Shown piece after piece: positions 1-9,609 of a DNA stretch of 50,468 bases. Location: positions 1 to 50,468 of the forward strand of contig CAYMST010000004.1 of assembly GCA_964393115.1 (NCBI GenBank). The letters are read 5' to 3'. Source of the stretch: CAYMST01 sp964393115 (GTDB lineage: Bacteria > Bacteroidota > Bacteroidia > Cytophagales > Cyclobacteriaceae). The stretch's first letter is position 1; every line of letters begins with the position of its first letter. Position numbers and translations under genes: made by a program. The notes below the pieces were generated by a model. The model saw nothing but the letters and a program-made list of their open reading frames with translations, was not told the DNA's origin and did no database searches.

Positions 1-726
1 CCAGATTACTCGAGTAAGGAAATTGAACTGATGAACCGAAGGACAAAGGCTGTTACTCACAAATATGAAAACTTCGAGGAGCTTTCCGCTTTTACATCAG
101 CACGAATAGCTGAAGGAAACGTGGTGGGGTGGTTTCAGGGAAGGATGGAGTTTGGACCTCGGGCACTTGGCAATAGGAGTATCTTGGGAGACGCACGAAA
201 CCCAGACATGCAGAAAAAGCTCAACCTAAAAATTAAATACCGCGAAGGGTTTAGGCCATTTGCTCCGTCCGTACTTGCGGAAGATACAAGAGCATATTTT
301 GACTTAGATGCAAGATCTCCTTATATGTTGCTCGTTGCACCGGTAGCAGACTCAAGAAGGGTAGCTCTACCAGAAGGTTATTTTGACCTTCCGCTATGGG
401 AGCGACTATATTTTCATCGCAGTGACATTCCTTCTGTGACACACCTGGACTTTTCGGCCAGAGTACAATCTGTGCATGCAGAAACGAATCCCAGGTATCA
501 TCAGTTGATCACTGATTTTAAAAAACAAACGGGTGTTGGGTTGGTCGTCAATACAAGTTTTAACGTAAGAGGAGAACCCGTCGTATGTACCCCTTTTGAT
601 GCTTATCGGTGCTTTATGAGCACTGAAATGGACTATCTAGTAATCAACGATTTTATCTACAAAAAAGAAGACCAACCAGATTGGGAAAATAAAGAAAATT
701 GGCGTGTCAAATTCCAAATGGATTAA
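1..726 (+). CDS. Carbamoyltransferase, C-terminal part (NodU/CmcH family), 5' truncated by window
   Basis: This is the C-terminal part of an O-carbamoyltransferase of the NodU/CmcH type, which transfers a carbamoyl group from carbamoyl phosphate to a hydroxyl of a sugar or secondary metabolite. The frame is open from base 1 (PDYSSKEIEL precedes the first Met at 31), so the gene starts outside the window. Conserved stretches of the C-terminal domain are visible: MEFGPRALGNRSIL near the start and VVNTSFNVRGEPVV near the end. The N-terminal TsaD-like domain is not in view. A SxtJ-type membrane protein follows after 6 nt, the usual partner in exopolysaccharide or secondary-metabolite clusters. 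The substrate cannot be told from this fragment. Confidence 0.9.
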   Translation, partial: PDYSSKEIELMNRRTKAVTHKYENFEELSAFTSARIAEGNVVGWFQGRMEFGPRALGNRSILGDARNPDMQKKLNLKIKYREGFRPFAPSVLAEDTRAYFDLDARSPYMLLVAPVADSRRVALPEGYFDLPLWERLYFHRSDIPSVTHLDFSARVQSVHAETNPRYHQLITDFKKQTGVGLVVNTSFNVRGEPVVCTPFDAYRCFMSTEMDYLVINDFIYKKEDQPDWENKENWRVKFQMD

Positions 727-732
727 AGACCT

Positions 733-1098
733 ATGAAGAATTTTAAAAGTGAACCAGAGAAGTCTGTATTAGTAATTGTTGTTGGGTTTGTCATTATCTA
801 TATCGCCAAAAAATGGGAGTGGGTCCTATATGCAGCGGCCGTTGTCGGGGCTTTGAGCTTTCTGTCGAGATGGGTGGCGCTAAAGGTGGAGATGGTATGG
901 TTTAAGCTGGCAAAACTTTTAGGACTTATCATGCCCAACATCTTTATGTCGGTGATTTATTACCTGTTTCTTTGTCCCATTGCCTGGATGTCGAAGCTTG
1001 GCTCTCGTGATGGGCTGCAACTTAAAAAACCTAATGCGTCTGCGTGGAAGACACGAGAGGATGCATTCGAAAAAGAATCGCTAGAAAAGACTTGGTAA
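733..1098 (+). CDS. SxtJ-family small membrane protein
   Basis: A 121-residue protein with about three hydrophobic segments (residues roughly 10-25, 30-45 and 60-85) and a charged C-terminal tail. Size, topology and position directly after a carbamoyltransferase match the SxtJ family, named from saxitoxin clusters but common in polysaccharide clusters across bacteria. Its biochemical role is unknown. The 6-nt spacing indicates co-transcription with the carbamoyltransferase, and it appears to be the last gene of that operon because the following lipoprotein gene has a 131-nt leader. Family assignment is from memory of sequence pattern and neighbourhood. Confidence 0.7.
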   Translation: MKNFKSEPEKSVLVIVVGFVIIYIAKKWEWVLYAAAVVGALSFLSRWVALKVEMVWFKLAKLLGLIMPNIFMSVIYYLFLCPIAWMSKLGSRDGLQLKKPNASAWKTREDAFEKESLEKTW

Positions 1099-1229
1099 AT
1101 GGTGTTGGAAAACACCATTGAGAATTGAGCTGTCGATTACTATTTCTTTAGTAGAAGAGAACATACATATTCTGCGCTTTCCAACCAACCTTGTCTTTTT
1201 TGTGTCTAAGAGGAAACTACTTTGAAAAT

Positions 1230-2414
1230 ATGAAAAGGATAATTCCGCTAGTGCTACTTGTTTTTTTAATTTCCTCCTGTGGCGATGATATGAGTGAATC
1301 TGATATCGACCCAACGGTATCGCCTCCACCAGACAGAGAGTTTTCGGATGATGATTTAGCTTCTGAGGAGTCTCCATCAGATGGTGAAGGAAATGGAGGT
1401 ACATCTCCTCAAGCCGGTCAGATAACTGCTGGAGAATGGCGCGACCTTGATCACTGGAATTTTTGGCTAAACCTGAAACAAGATCAATCATTTGATCAAA
1501 TGGATGAAATATGGCAGTATGATATTACGAATCGTGTAAGCGTCAAAATGATCAACTCCGCAGGAATGCAAATTGACAATAAAAAAATTGACCTAGTAGC
1601 CGAAAATGGAGATTTGATCTGGTCTACTTATACTGATAATCATGGTAAAGCTGAACTATGGGCTCCAAGTAATCGGAGTAATGCGAACGAGCTGAAACTC
1701 AAAATTGATGGGGTTGGGTATGACGTGCAGTTCTTTCAAAATCAAGCGTCTGAAATTCAGATGGAGTCACAACCTACCAGTAGAAGCAAAATAGACATTG
1801 CACTAGTGGTTGATGCTACTGGCTCCATGGGGGATGAGCTTGAGTTTTTGAAGTCAGAGCTTCAAGACGTGATAGGCCGTGTTAAGGCCCAACGGACCAA
1901 TGTTGAAATTAACCTTGGGGCCGTTTTCTACCGAGATGAAGGAGACGCTTACCTTACGCGCGAATCTCCTTTTTCGACAGATATTTCAATGATCTCTGAG
2001 TTTATAGATGCGCAATCTGCAGGTGGCGGTGGTGATTTTCCAGAGGCAGTGCATAGCGCATTGGATAAGGCACTCAACAGCCTAAAGTGGTCTCAAGATG
2101 CTCTGTCGAGAGTTGTTTTTCTCGTATTAGATGCTCCACCGCATAAAAATAGCCAAGTTCTTCAACAGATGCATGAATTGGTGAAACAGGCCAGTAATGA
2201 AGGGATCAAGATCGTCCCCATTACTGCAAGTGGAATAGATAAAGAAACTGAATTTTTAATGCGCTATATGGCTATTGCCACCTCTGGTACGTATGTCTTT
2301 ATTACCGACGATAGTGGTATTGGCAATGATCATATCGAGGCAAGCGTAGGACAGTATGAAGTCGAGCTACTCAATAATTTAATGGTTCGGCTTATTGACG
2401 AATACCTACAGTGA
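1230..2414 (+). CDS. Lipoprotein with von Willebrand factor A domain
   Basis: The start at 1230 is chosen because it opens directly on a lipoprotein signal peptide (MKRIIPLVLLVFLISSC, lipobox Cys at residue 17); the frame is open further upstream but without a signal. An acidic, low-complexity linker (about residues 18-70) follows. A von Willebrand A domain starts near residue 185 with a MIDAS motif DATGSMG, and a GGGGDFPEAV stretch further on resembles vWA domains of the alpha-kinase VwkA group. It is presumably anchored in the outer or inner membrane and binds a partner through a metal ion. Ligand and pathway are unknown. The coding sequence appears intact at 394 residues. Confidence 0.8.
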   Translation: MKRIIPLVLLVFLISSCGDDMSESDIDPTVSPPPDREFSDDDLASEESPSDGEGNGGTSPQAGQITAGEWRDLDHWNFWLNLKQDQSFDQMDEIWQYDITNRVSVKMINSAGMQIDNKKIDLVAENGDLIWSTYTDNHGKAELWAPSNRSNANELKLKIDGVGYDVQFFQNQASEIQMESQPTSRSKIDIALVVDATGSMGDELEFLKSELQDVIGRVKAQRTNVEINLGAVFYRDEGDAYLTRESPFSTDISMISEFIDAQSAGGGGDFPEAVHSALDKALNSLKWSQDALSRVVFLVLDAPPHKNSQVLQQMHELVKQASNEGIKIVPITASGIDKETEFLMRYMAIATSGTYVFITDDSGIGNDHIEASVGQYEVELLNNLMVRLIDEYLQ

Positions 2415-2504
2415 TCTGGTGAGGAAACTTATCAGGTGTTATTCTGATTTTGGTTTGGTGGTCAAATAAAATGATCTTTACGATATATCATTTAGCGTAA
2501 TCGT

Positions 2505-4001
2505 GTGAATTGGAATTCAGATATCCGCAAAGGCGTTTTTTGGCCGCCGTTAGTACTATTGTTGGTAGCCCTTATCATGAGTTTGGTAGCTAATGAGCCG
2601 TTTGTAGAGGCGATGAAAGCGTCAAACGACTTTATTCTAAATCAGTTTGGGACAGCTTTTGTCGTGGTCTCATTAATGCTGATTGTGCTATGCTTAGTGG
2701 TCTTTATTAGTCCCTTAGGAAGAGTTAAAATTGGCGGTGCCGAAGCCGCTCCAATCCTAAGCCGATGGCGATGGTTTGCCATTATATTGTGTACTACTAT
2801 CGCTACGGGTATCTTGTTTTGGGGTACTGCAGAGCCTTTATTTCACCTCAAAGCCTCCAGAGCGCAGTTTGGTTTTAGTAGCCAAGAAGCAGAGTTATTT
2901 GCGATGTCTTCTTTGTTTTTACACTGGAGTTTTAGCCCTTACGCTATTTATTCCATTCCAGCGATGATGTTTGCCTTAGCCTATTATAACAAGGGATATA
3001 CCTTCAGTATACAGGCCATGTTATTTCCCTTTCAAAAGCTAGCGGTAATTGGTAAGATTAGATCAGTGATTGATGCGGCTTGTCTTTTTGCCCTAGTGGC
3101 AGGCATGTCAGCTTCTTTAGGAGCAGGGATACTCACGCTTAGCGGAGGATTAGGGAGTATCCTTGGGGTAAAGGTCGATTTCTGGGGACAGCTTATCGTT
3201 ACCTTGCTTATTGTTGCAACCTTTTGTGTCTCCTCAGTGAGTGGGTTAATGAAAGGAATTAGAGTGTTGTCCAGTATCAATATTTGGATATTTGCGTTTA
3301 TCGCACTCTTTATCCTATTCGCAGGTCCTCTTGAGTTCATTACATCTAGCTTATTTAAATGGCTTGGTGAGTATATAGGGACGTTCGGGAGTAAAAACCT
3401 GCTTCTCTTTACTGAACATGACGAGTGGGCGAAGTCATGGACTGTCTTTAACTGGGCGAATTGGATGGCTTGGGCTCCGGTTACAGCATTATTCCTTGGG
3501 AAAATTGCAAAAGGGTATACGGTACGAGAATTTTTGCTATTTAATTGGGTTATCCCTTCGGTATTTGCAATTATTTGGATGAGTATTCTTGGAGGGAGTG
3601 CGGTGTTTTATCAGCAAAACGGAACATTAGACTTGCTTGGGGCACTTGACCGGCTTGGACCAGAATCCATCATCTATCAAATTTTGGAACACCTCCCGCT
3701 TTCGGATATCGTTATTGCTGTTTTCTTGTTTGCGGTTTTTTTGTCTTACGTGACGGCTGCTGACTCAAATACTGATGCGATTGCCGATTTGAGTACGGTG
3801 GGTTTGTCGCCCGCTATGATTGTAAAAATCATATGGGGACTACTCATTGGTGTAGTGGCACTAGTTATGATAAATGCAGCCGGTATTGACGGGGTAAAGA
3901 TGCTTTCTAATTTGGGGGGATTACCAGTGATGGTATTACTTGTTGTAACTAGTTTTGCGGTCGTTAAGCTTCTATTCCAATCGGAAGTTCTTGACGATTG
4001 A
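2505..4001 (+). CDS. BCCT-family betaine/carnitine/choline transporter
   Basis: A 498-residue polytopic membrane protein with about twelve hydrophobic segments. The BCCT hallmark region is visible around residues 305-330 (SWTVFNWANWMAWAPVTALF), with an FWGTAEPLFH stretch near residue 105 typical of the family. These secondary transporters import quaternary ammonium compounds such as glycine betaine for osmoprotection or as carbon and nitrogen sources; the exact substrate cannot be read here. It starts with GTG at 2505, with no convincing Shine-Dalgarno sequence. Length is normal for compact BCCT members without long regulatory tails. It appears monocistronic: 90 nt separate it from the lipoprotein and 154 nt from the TonB receptor. 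Confidence 0.92.
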   Translation: MNWNSDIRKGVFWPPLVLLLVALIMSLVANEPFVEAMKASNDFILNQFGTAFVVVSLMLIVLCLVVFISPLGRVKIGGAEAAPILSRWRWFAIILCTTIATGILFWGTAEPLFHLKASRAQFGFSSQEAELFAMSSLFLHWSFSPYAIYSIPAMMFALAYYNKGYTFSIQAMLFPFQKLAVIGKIRSVIDAACLFALVAGMSASLGAGILTLSGGLGSILGVKVDFWGQLIVTLLIVATFCVSSVSGLMKGIRVLSSINIWIFAFIALFILFAGPLEFITSSLFKWLGEYIGTFGSKNLLLFTEHDEWAKSWTVFNWANWMAWAPVTALFLGKIAKGYTVREFLLFNWVIPSVFAIIWMSILGGSAVFYQQNGTLDLLGALDRLGPESIIYQILEHLPLSDIVIAVFLFAVFLSYVTAADSNTDAIADLSTVGLSPAMIVKIIWGLLIGVVALVMINAAGIDGVKMLSNLGGLPVMVLLVVTSFAVVKLLFQSEVLDD

Positions 4002-4155
4002 ATACTCAGATTGCAGAGTTAAGATTTACATCTCAACGATTTAAACTACTCAAATAACGACTCACATCGGTATAACTTCCATTTGGATTTATTTTTCTAA
4101 ATAATTGATGAATTAAACGTGTATTTGTAAAGTAATTTATTCTTAAGGACGGGCG

Positions 4156-6645
4156 TTGGCGTCAATGCAAATGGAAAACAGTGATAATGCAGACAAAGCC
4201 TTCCTTCTAAACGCAAATACAATGATGACTCAAGTGAATATTCCATCCCAAGAAAGAACTATGTCGTCTGGCCCCTACGTCTGGCTTAGCTTCTTCATCT
4301 CTTTGCTGATTTCCTCAACCGCATTCGCGGGACCGGTAGTGCAAACCATTAAGGGAACGGTAATTGATCAACAGTCAAAAAGCCCGATTCCTGGAGTTTC
4401 CGTGGTGTTATTGACTGTAGAGCCGTTAAAGGGAGCAACTACCGATGTGAACGGAAACTTTAGAATCGAGAATGTGCCTATCGGTAAACACTCTTTGAAG
4501 GCTAGCTTTATCGGGTATGCTCCTGTGGTTATTCCTAATATACAACTAACCTCAGGGAAGGAGTTTCAAGTAAGTATTGCGCTTCTAGAAGATGTGCAAA
4601 AACTAAGTGATATTGTAGTTGAGGCTGACGCAATAAAGGATGGACCCATTAACGAAATAGCCACCGTAAGTGCGCGTTCATTTAGTCTAGATGAAGCCAC
4701 TAGGTTTGCAGGTTCTTTTGCAGATCCCTCCCGTATGGCCCTAAACTATGCAGGAGTGGCATCAAGTGGAGACATACGAAATGATATTGTCGTGAGAGGG
4801 AATTCCCCAAGTGGTGTGCAGTATAGGATTGATGGTATTTCGGTTCCTAACCCGAATCACTTTGGTACGTTTGGGACAAGTGGCGGTGCCATTAGCATGA
4901 TCAGTCAAAATGTGCTTTCTACCTCTGACTTTCTCAGCGGCGCGTTTCCAGCCGAATATGGTGATGTATTAAGTGCCGTATTTGACATTAATTTCCGAAA
5001 AGGGAATCCGGATAAAGCAGAAAAAGCGCTTCAAGTCGGCTTCCGAGGGTTAGAAGCAGCCATGGAAGGCCCTATTTCTAAAGGTTCTAATGCCTCATAC
5101 TTGGTCAACTACCGGTATTCTACGCTGCAGCTTATGGATGCCATGGGATTTGAATTTGCACAAGGTGTAAATTCTGTCCCGAATTATCAGGATTTGGCGT
5201 TTAAGCTTCATTTTCCGCTAAAAGGAGGGAACTCGATCTCAGTCGTCGGTTTAGGGGGGTATGCTGAAATATTTCTTAAGGATAGTGAGCAGGAGGACCC
5301 GGAGGACTTCTTTAGCATAGACCGCCCAAATGATGTGTATTCTAGTTCTCGCAATGCGTTTACTAGCGTGTCTTACAACCATTTTTACAATAAGAATACC
5401 TACGGAAAACTCATTTTATCCCTAAGTAGTCAGTTTACAGATTACTTCGCTGATTCATTATTTGCGCCTAGTTTCAAGGAAGGAGTGCGCGCCAATCAAG
5501 GTGACTTTACCGAGAATCGAGCACGTCTTTTTTACCTGTTTAATAAAAAACTCAATGCCAGAAACACTTTCTCAGGAGGCTTTCAAACAGATATTATTGC
5601 TGGGATATCTCAAGAAAGCCGTTTGATTCAGGACGAAATGGAAACCATTACCGATTATGATGGCACCACTCAATTAATGCGCGTTTTTGGGAACTGGCAG
5701 TTTCGACTAAACAATCAATTGACGCTGAATACTGGAGTCAATATCCAGCATCTTCGCCTCTCTGAAAGCACCTCAGTGGAACCAAGAGTTGGTATGAAAT
5801 GGGCTTTTCAAGAGGGAAAGTCAGTAAGTCTGGCTTATGGGTTGCATAGCCAGTCGATTCCTATTTATGCCTATTTTATACAAGGTCAAGACATCGATGG
5901 GAATACGGTATTCAAGAATAGAGAACTGGAATTGATGAAAAACAGACATTTTATCCTCTCCTATGACCAACTACTAAGCCGAAATTTGAGACTTAAAGTA
6001 GAAACTTACTATCAACGACTTTTTGATATTCCCGTTGAGCGAATTGCTTCCTCCTATTCTGTGTTGAATGAAGGAGCAGACTTTAATGGCTACCCACCAG
6101 ATCGTGATATTTTGGTTAACAATGGTACTGGTAGGAACTTTGGGATAGAGTTGACGTTGGAACGCTTTTTCAATGATGACTATTACTTCCTGCTTACCAC
6201 ATCTTTGTATGATTCCAGATTTAAAGGTAGTGATGGTGTACTGAGGAATACGGCATTCAATGGAAATTATGTGGCAAATCTACTCCTAGGTAAGGAGTTT
6301 ACATTGAGCGATTCGAAGACCTTGACGATCAACTTTAAATCGACCTTGGCGGGAGGTCGACGGTATACGGATGCCGATCAAGAGGCCAGCAGCCGCTTGT
6401 TGCAGACTGTGTTGAAAGAAGACGAAGCCTTTGAGTTACAGTTTCGCCCCTATATGCGACAAGACTTCAAAATTATGTATGCTATCAATAAGAAAAAGTC
6501 GACACATCAGCTTTCTCTGGATATTCAAAACCTGCTGAACAGGCAGAATGAATTTGAAAAGCTGTACAGCGTTAAGGAAGGTCGAATGAGAACCGCTTAT
6601 CAGCAGAGTTTCTTACCCGAGATTCAATATCGAGTTTTGTTCTAA
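4156..6645 (+). CDS. TonB-dependent receptor with carboxypeptidase-D-like N-terminal domain
   Basis: An outer-membrane active transporter. After a signal peptide ending near AFA (residue 57 of the longest frame) comes a carboxypeptidase-regulatory-like fold (IKGTVIDQQSKSPIPGVSVV to FIGYAPVVI), then a plug domain (NDIVVRGNSPSGVQYRIDG) and a beta-barrel ending in YRVLF with the expected terminal Phe. The frame opens with TTG at 4156, 6 nt after an AAGGA sequence; ATGs at 4165, 4222 and 4261 are alternatives, and 4261 would place the signal peptide at the very N-terminus. No SusD partner is present, so it is not a classical SusCD pair. A LytS-type kinase follows 48 nt later. Substrate unknown. 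Confidence 0.88.
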   Translation: MASMQMENSDNADKAFLLNANTMMTQVNIPSQERTMSSGPYVWLSFFISLLISSTAFAGPVVQTIKGTVIDQQSKSPIPGVSVVLLTVEPLKGATTDVNGNFRIENVPIGKHSLKASFIGYAPVVIPNIQLTSGKEFQVSIALLEDVQKLSDIVVEADAIKDGPINEIATVSARSFSLDEATRFAGSFADPSRMALNYAGVASSGDIRNDIVVRGNSPSGVQYRIDGISVPNPNHFGTFGTSGGAISMISQNVLSTSDFLSGAFPAEYGDVLSAVFDINFRKGNPDKAEKALQVGFRGLEAAMEGPISKGSNASYLVNYRYSTLQLMDAMGFEFAQGVNSVPNYQDLAFKLHFPLKGGNSISVVGLGGYAEIFLKDSEQEDPEDFFSIDRPNDVYSSSRNAFTSVSYNHFYNKNTYGKLILSLSSQFTDYFADSLFAPSFKEGVRANQGDFTENRARLFYLFNKKLNARNTFSGGFQTDIIAGISQESRLIQDEMETITDYDGTTQLMRVFGNWQFRLNNQLTLNTGVNIQHLRLSESTSVEPRVGMKWAFQEGKSVSLAYGLHSQSIPIYAYFIQGQDIDGNTVFKNRELELMKNRHFILSYDQLLSRNLRLKVETYYQRLFDIPVERIASSYSVLNEGADFNGYPPDRDILVNNGTGRNFGIELTLERFFNDDYYFLLTTSLYDSRFKGSDGVLRNTAFNGNYVANLLLGKEFTLSDSKTLTINFKSTLAGGRRYTDADQEASSRLLQTVLKEDEAFELQFRPYMRQDFKIMYAINKKKSTHQLSLDIQNLLNRQNEFEKLYSVKEGRMRTAYQQSFLPEIQYRVLF

Positions 6646-6671
6646 CCTCAATATAGATCGATTGACTGATA

Positions 6672-6689
6672 ATAAAGTTCTAACTTTAT
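6672..6689. promoter_or_regulatory. Perfect inverted repeat just before a histidine kinase start codon
   Basis: ATAAAGTT-CT-AACTTTAT, an 8+8 bp dyad with a 2-nt spacer, ends 4 nt before the ATG at 6694. It could be an operator for the downstream LytTR regulator or an RNA hairpin covering the translation start. It lacks a U-tract in the right place for a terminator. The dyad is seen; the function is inference. Confidence 0.4.
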
Positions 6690-6693
6690 ATCA

Positions 6694-7746
6694 ATGAGCA
6701 AAGAGAAGATGTACAAATATGGTGGACGGCTATTAATTGGGCTGATCACATTTGCTGTTTTCCATATTAGCCATAGTGTGGAGAACTACGGTACCATATT
6801 TTACATGGAAGCCCGTAAGCTGATTTTTATGGGGTATATAATTCTAGTGGTACCTGTGATGCTCGAGTGGACAGATATTTTGATCCGATGGTATACCAGG
6901 AGATATAAAAATATCTTGGATAACCGACGTTTGTTCTGGTTATTTGTTTACACCTTCTCCGGGCTTATTCCAGCTTTGGTTTTTGCTACCTACCTGGTCG
7001 ACTACCATATAGGTCCGCTGACTGCTTGTAAGGAAATCCCAAGTAATAGCAGGTTTATCTTGGATATTGTCAACGCCATGTTGATTATGTTTATCATCTT
7101 AGCGTTAAAGGTTTCTCGACTTTACTTCAAGCAAAGCAAACAGCTATTTGAATATAACAGTAAGATTCAAAAGGAGCTTTATCTTTCCAAATACGAGAGT
7201 TTAAAAAATCAAGTCAATCCTCACTTCCTATTCAATAGCTTTAGTGTCTTGTCTTCTCTGATCAATAGCGATCCGACTTTAGCAGAGGAGTTTCTTGGAA
7301 AGCTGTCTCGTATGTATCGGTATATTTTGGATAATCAAGATAACCAAATGGTGACACTTGATAAGGAGCTAAAGTTTGCGGAGACCTATATGTTTTTGCT
7401 TAAAGTAAGGCATGAAGACAGTGTAGTATTTGATGTTGATCTTCGCTTAAACCTTTCTGATTATCGAATTCCTACTTTATCGCTGCAAATGTTGATAGAG
7501 AATGCGATCAAGCATAACACGTTTTCTACCCAATCGCCTTTGACCATACGTATATTTTCGGAACAGCAATATGTGGTGGTGCAAAATGAATCTAGAAAGA
7601 GGCCTGACGCGGTGGTCTCAACAAAATTAGGTCTGGAAAATATAAGAAATCGATTTAGCTATGAGACAGATCGAGAGGTAGTCGTTGAGGAGTTAAAAGG
7701 TTTCTTCACAGTCAAGTTACCAGTGTTACAAATAGCTTCGACATGA
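6694..7746 (+). CDS. LytS/YehU-type sensor histidine kinase
   Basis: A 350-residue membrane histidine kinase. About four transmembrane segments occupy residues 12-140, followed by a coiled linker and the HisKA-like motif QVNPHFLFNSF, with the phospho-acceptor His near residue 177. The ATP-binding N box LIENAIKHN lies near residue 268. This is the 5TM/LytS (His_kinase) class found widely in Bacteroidota. The stop overlaps the start of the LytTR response regulator by 4 nt, so the two form a two-component pair in one transcript. The signal is unknown; no periplasmic sensor domain is evident. A dyad sits just before its start codon. Confidence 0.9.
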   Translation: MSKEKMYKYGGRLLIGLITFAVFHISHSVENYGTIFYMEARKLIFMGYIILVVPVMLEWTDILIRWYTRRYKNILDNRRLFWLFVYTFSGLIPALVFATYLVDYHIGPLTACKEIPSNSRFILDIVNAMLIMFIILALKVSRLYFKQSKQLFEYNSKIQKELYLSKYESLKNQVNPHFLFNSFSVLSSLINSDPTLAEEFLGKLSRMYRYILDNQDNQMVTLDKELKFAETYMFLLKVRHEDSVVFDVDLRLNLSDYRIPTLSLQMLIENAIKHNTFSTQSPLTIRIFSEQQYVVVQNESRKRPDAVVSTKLGLENIRNRFSYETDREVVVEELKGFFTVKLPVLQIAST

Positions 7747-8495
7747 GAGTAGTAATAGTAGAAGATGAGCGACTTTCAGCCGATCGGCTTGCTCGGATCT
7801 TAAAGGAAATAAATCCAGAAATTGAGATCGTTGCAATGCTTAATTCTGTGGAAAGCGCATCATCGTTTTTCGGACAAAAGCAATCCGTTGACTTGCTTCT
7901 TCTGGATATTCAGCTTAACGATGGGACCGGTTTTGACCTGCTCAACGAGTTAACTATTCAGGCACCAGTGATATTTACAACGGCCTACAATACGCACGCC
8001 ATTAAGGCATTTAAGTATAATAGTATTGATTATTTACTAAAGCCCATTGAGAAGGATGAGCTGATGAATGCTCTGGAAAAACTAAAGAACTTCTCTCCTG
8101 TTAAGGTCCCTAATTCTGATAAGGTTGGTTCGGTTCTAAAGGATGTTGATAGCTCTTATAAAAAACGATTTCTAATTAAAATTGGGGAGCATTTTAAGTC
8201 CATAGCCACACAAGATATCGCATACTTTACAGTGATCAGTTCTGATGTCTTTTTGGTCACTAATGGTAATATGAAGCTTCCCATTGACTATGCCTTAGAC
8301 CAACTGGAAGAAAAGCTGGACCCGGTACATTACTTTCGAGTGAATAGGAAGACAATTGTCAATATTACGGCCATCAAAGAAATCGCTGTGTATTTCAATA
8401 GCCGATTGATTTTATCTCTTGCCCCAGCGCCAGCGGAACAACCCGTTGTAAGTCGCGATCGAGTAGGGAATTTTAAAAAATGGATTGATTGTTGA
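7743..8495 (+). CDS. LytTR-type response regulator
   Basis: A 250-residue regulator with an N-terminal receiver domain (acidic pocket EDE at 7-9, phospho-acceptor Asp near 55 in LLLLDIQLNDG, conserved Lys in DYLLKPI near 104) and a C-terminal LytTR DNA-binding domain beginning near residue 145 and ending with a basic stretch at DRVGNFKKW. LytTR regulators bind short direct repeats rather than palindromes. It overlaps the kinase gene by 4 nt and is the last gene of the pair. Targets are not evident; the adjacent TonB receptor or autoregulation would be the first candidates. Confidence 0.92.
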   Translation: MRVVIVEDERLSADRLARILKEINPEIEIVAMLNSVESASSFFGQKQSVDLLLLDIQLNDGTGFDLLNELTIQAPVIFTTAYNTHAIKAFKYNSIDYLLKPIEKDELMNALEKLKNFSPVKVPNSDKVGSVLKDVDSSYKKRFLIKIGEHFKSIATQDIAYFTVISSDVFLVTNGNMKLPIDYALDQLEEKLDPVHYFRVNRKTIVNITAIKEIAVYFNSRLILSLAPAPAEQPVVSRDRVGNFKKWIDC

Positions 8496-8644
8496 AAATT
8501 GTACGTCTTTTACATCACAATCTTCATCGCACATTAAAATTTTCAGAAGCCACTAAGACTAGTATCCAACTATAGAAGGCAAGAACCATCGGTATTGACA
8601 CAGGTTGTTGATATGTAGGATGCCTAAATGAACGTACTAGAAAT

Positions 8645-8674
8645 CACTCCACGGAATATATGTGCCGTGGAGTG
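8645..8674. terminator. Bidirectional hairpin between convergent genes
   Basis: CACTCCACGG and CCGTGGAGTG form a perfect 10-bp stem around a 10-nt loop. It lies between the LytTR gene (ends 8495, plus) and the minus-strand gene ending at 8695, the place for a shared terminator. Neither side has a strong T-run, so termination efficiency is uncertain. Confidence 0.6.
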
Positions 8675-8694
8675 TTGATCTGATCAGCCTGCCT

Positions 8695-9609
8695 TTAGTC
8701 TGTAATCTCTGTAGTCGTATTAATGTCAAGAGGTACCTGCATATCTGATGGTAAGCTTGGGCCTGCTTTCATGGTTATGGTACCTCCAATACTTTGATCG
8801 GCGGTTCCTTCTTTAATCCACCCTGTCGATCTATTTATTTTTATGTTTGATAATACTTTACCTTCTAAGTCGTATTGTGTTTGAATGCCGTTTACTTCCA
8901 TTTCCTGCTCACTTGAAGTGATTTGAGCTACCCCTTTGATCGTAACGATATCCGTATCTAAGGCTACCAACTCATATTCAGCGTTAATGACTGCAGAGAT
9001 TCCTGATTCTAAATTTGTACTCACTTTCCATTTATCCCCGATTTTTACTTTAGAAGAGGGGAAAATGGCGGTTACGGTCTCTATACTTCCCTTTAGAGCC
9101 TTTTCGCCAAAAGCATTTTTAAGTTGTGATTCAAATTGTCCTTTTTGGGCTGCGGGTAGGCTCTCAAACTTAGACATGACCTCTGCCCACATTTTATCCA
9201 TATTGTCAACGGCAGTCACCTTACCCTTTTCTGTGATCTCAATGTTGAATGATTTATCAATCATGGCCGCGAGTATATTCGACATGATATCAGTAGGGTC
9301 ACTAGCTTTTTCCGAGCTGAATGTCATTTTGTTTGGACCTACTGTCATGTCCATTGTCAAGTCATTGTAACGAACATCCATGGCATATGACGTCCCTTTC
9401 TTTTCGGTTACTTTGAAAATAGTAGAACCGATCACCCCAATTTTAATATTCACTTTTTGCCCTCCGAAATCTTGTGTCATGTCGATGGTAGAGTTAGTTT
9501 TTTGGATGTACTCTTCTCCGGCAGTTAAGTTTAGACTCAGGTCATAGGTCTGAGCATAACTGCTTGTGAGTAGAGCGAAGATCAAGGTAAGAGATGCTAA
9601 ATATTTCAT
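8695..9609 (-). CDS. Secreted protein resembling DUF6263 family
   Basis: A 304-residue exported protein with a clean signal peptide (MKYLASLTLIFALLTSSYAQ). The rest alternates short beta-type stretches; the opening YDLSLNLTAGEEYIQK and later SSKVKIGDKWKV and GVAQITSS segments resemble DUF6263 proteins of Bacteroidota, which have no known function. No catalytic motif, lipobox or T9SS sorting domain is visible, so a periplasmic location is likely. It stands alone, converging on the LytTR gene and diverging from the next lipoprotein gene. The family assignment is from memory. Confidence 0.65.
   Translation of the reverse strand: MKYLASLTLIFALLTSSYAQTYDLSLNLTAGEEYIQKTNSTIDMTQDFGGQKVNIKIGVIGSTIFKVTEKKGTSYAMDVRYNDLTMDMTVGPNKMTFSSEKASDPTDIMSNILAAMIDKSFNIEITEKGKVTAVDNMDKMWAEVMSKFESLPAAQKGQFESQLKNAFGEKALKGSIETVTAIFPSSKVKIGDKWKVSTNLESGISAVINAEYELVALDTDIVTIKGVAQITSSEQEMEVNGIQTQYDLEGKVLSNIKINRSTGWIKEGTADQSIGGTITMKAGPSLPSDMQVPLDINTTTEITD

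Noticed and set aside
4002..4155. Riboswitch before the TonB receptor (for example cobalamin)
   Set aside because: Only 154 nt of AT-rich sequence without a recognisable B12-box or other aptamer core.
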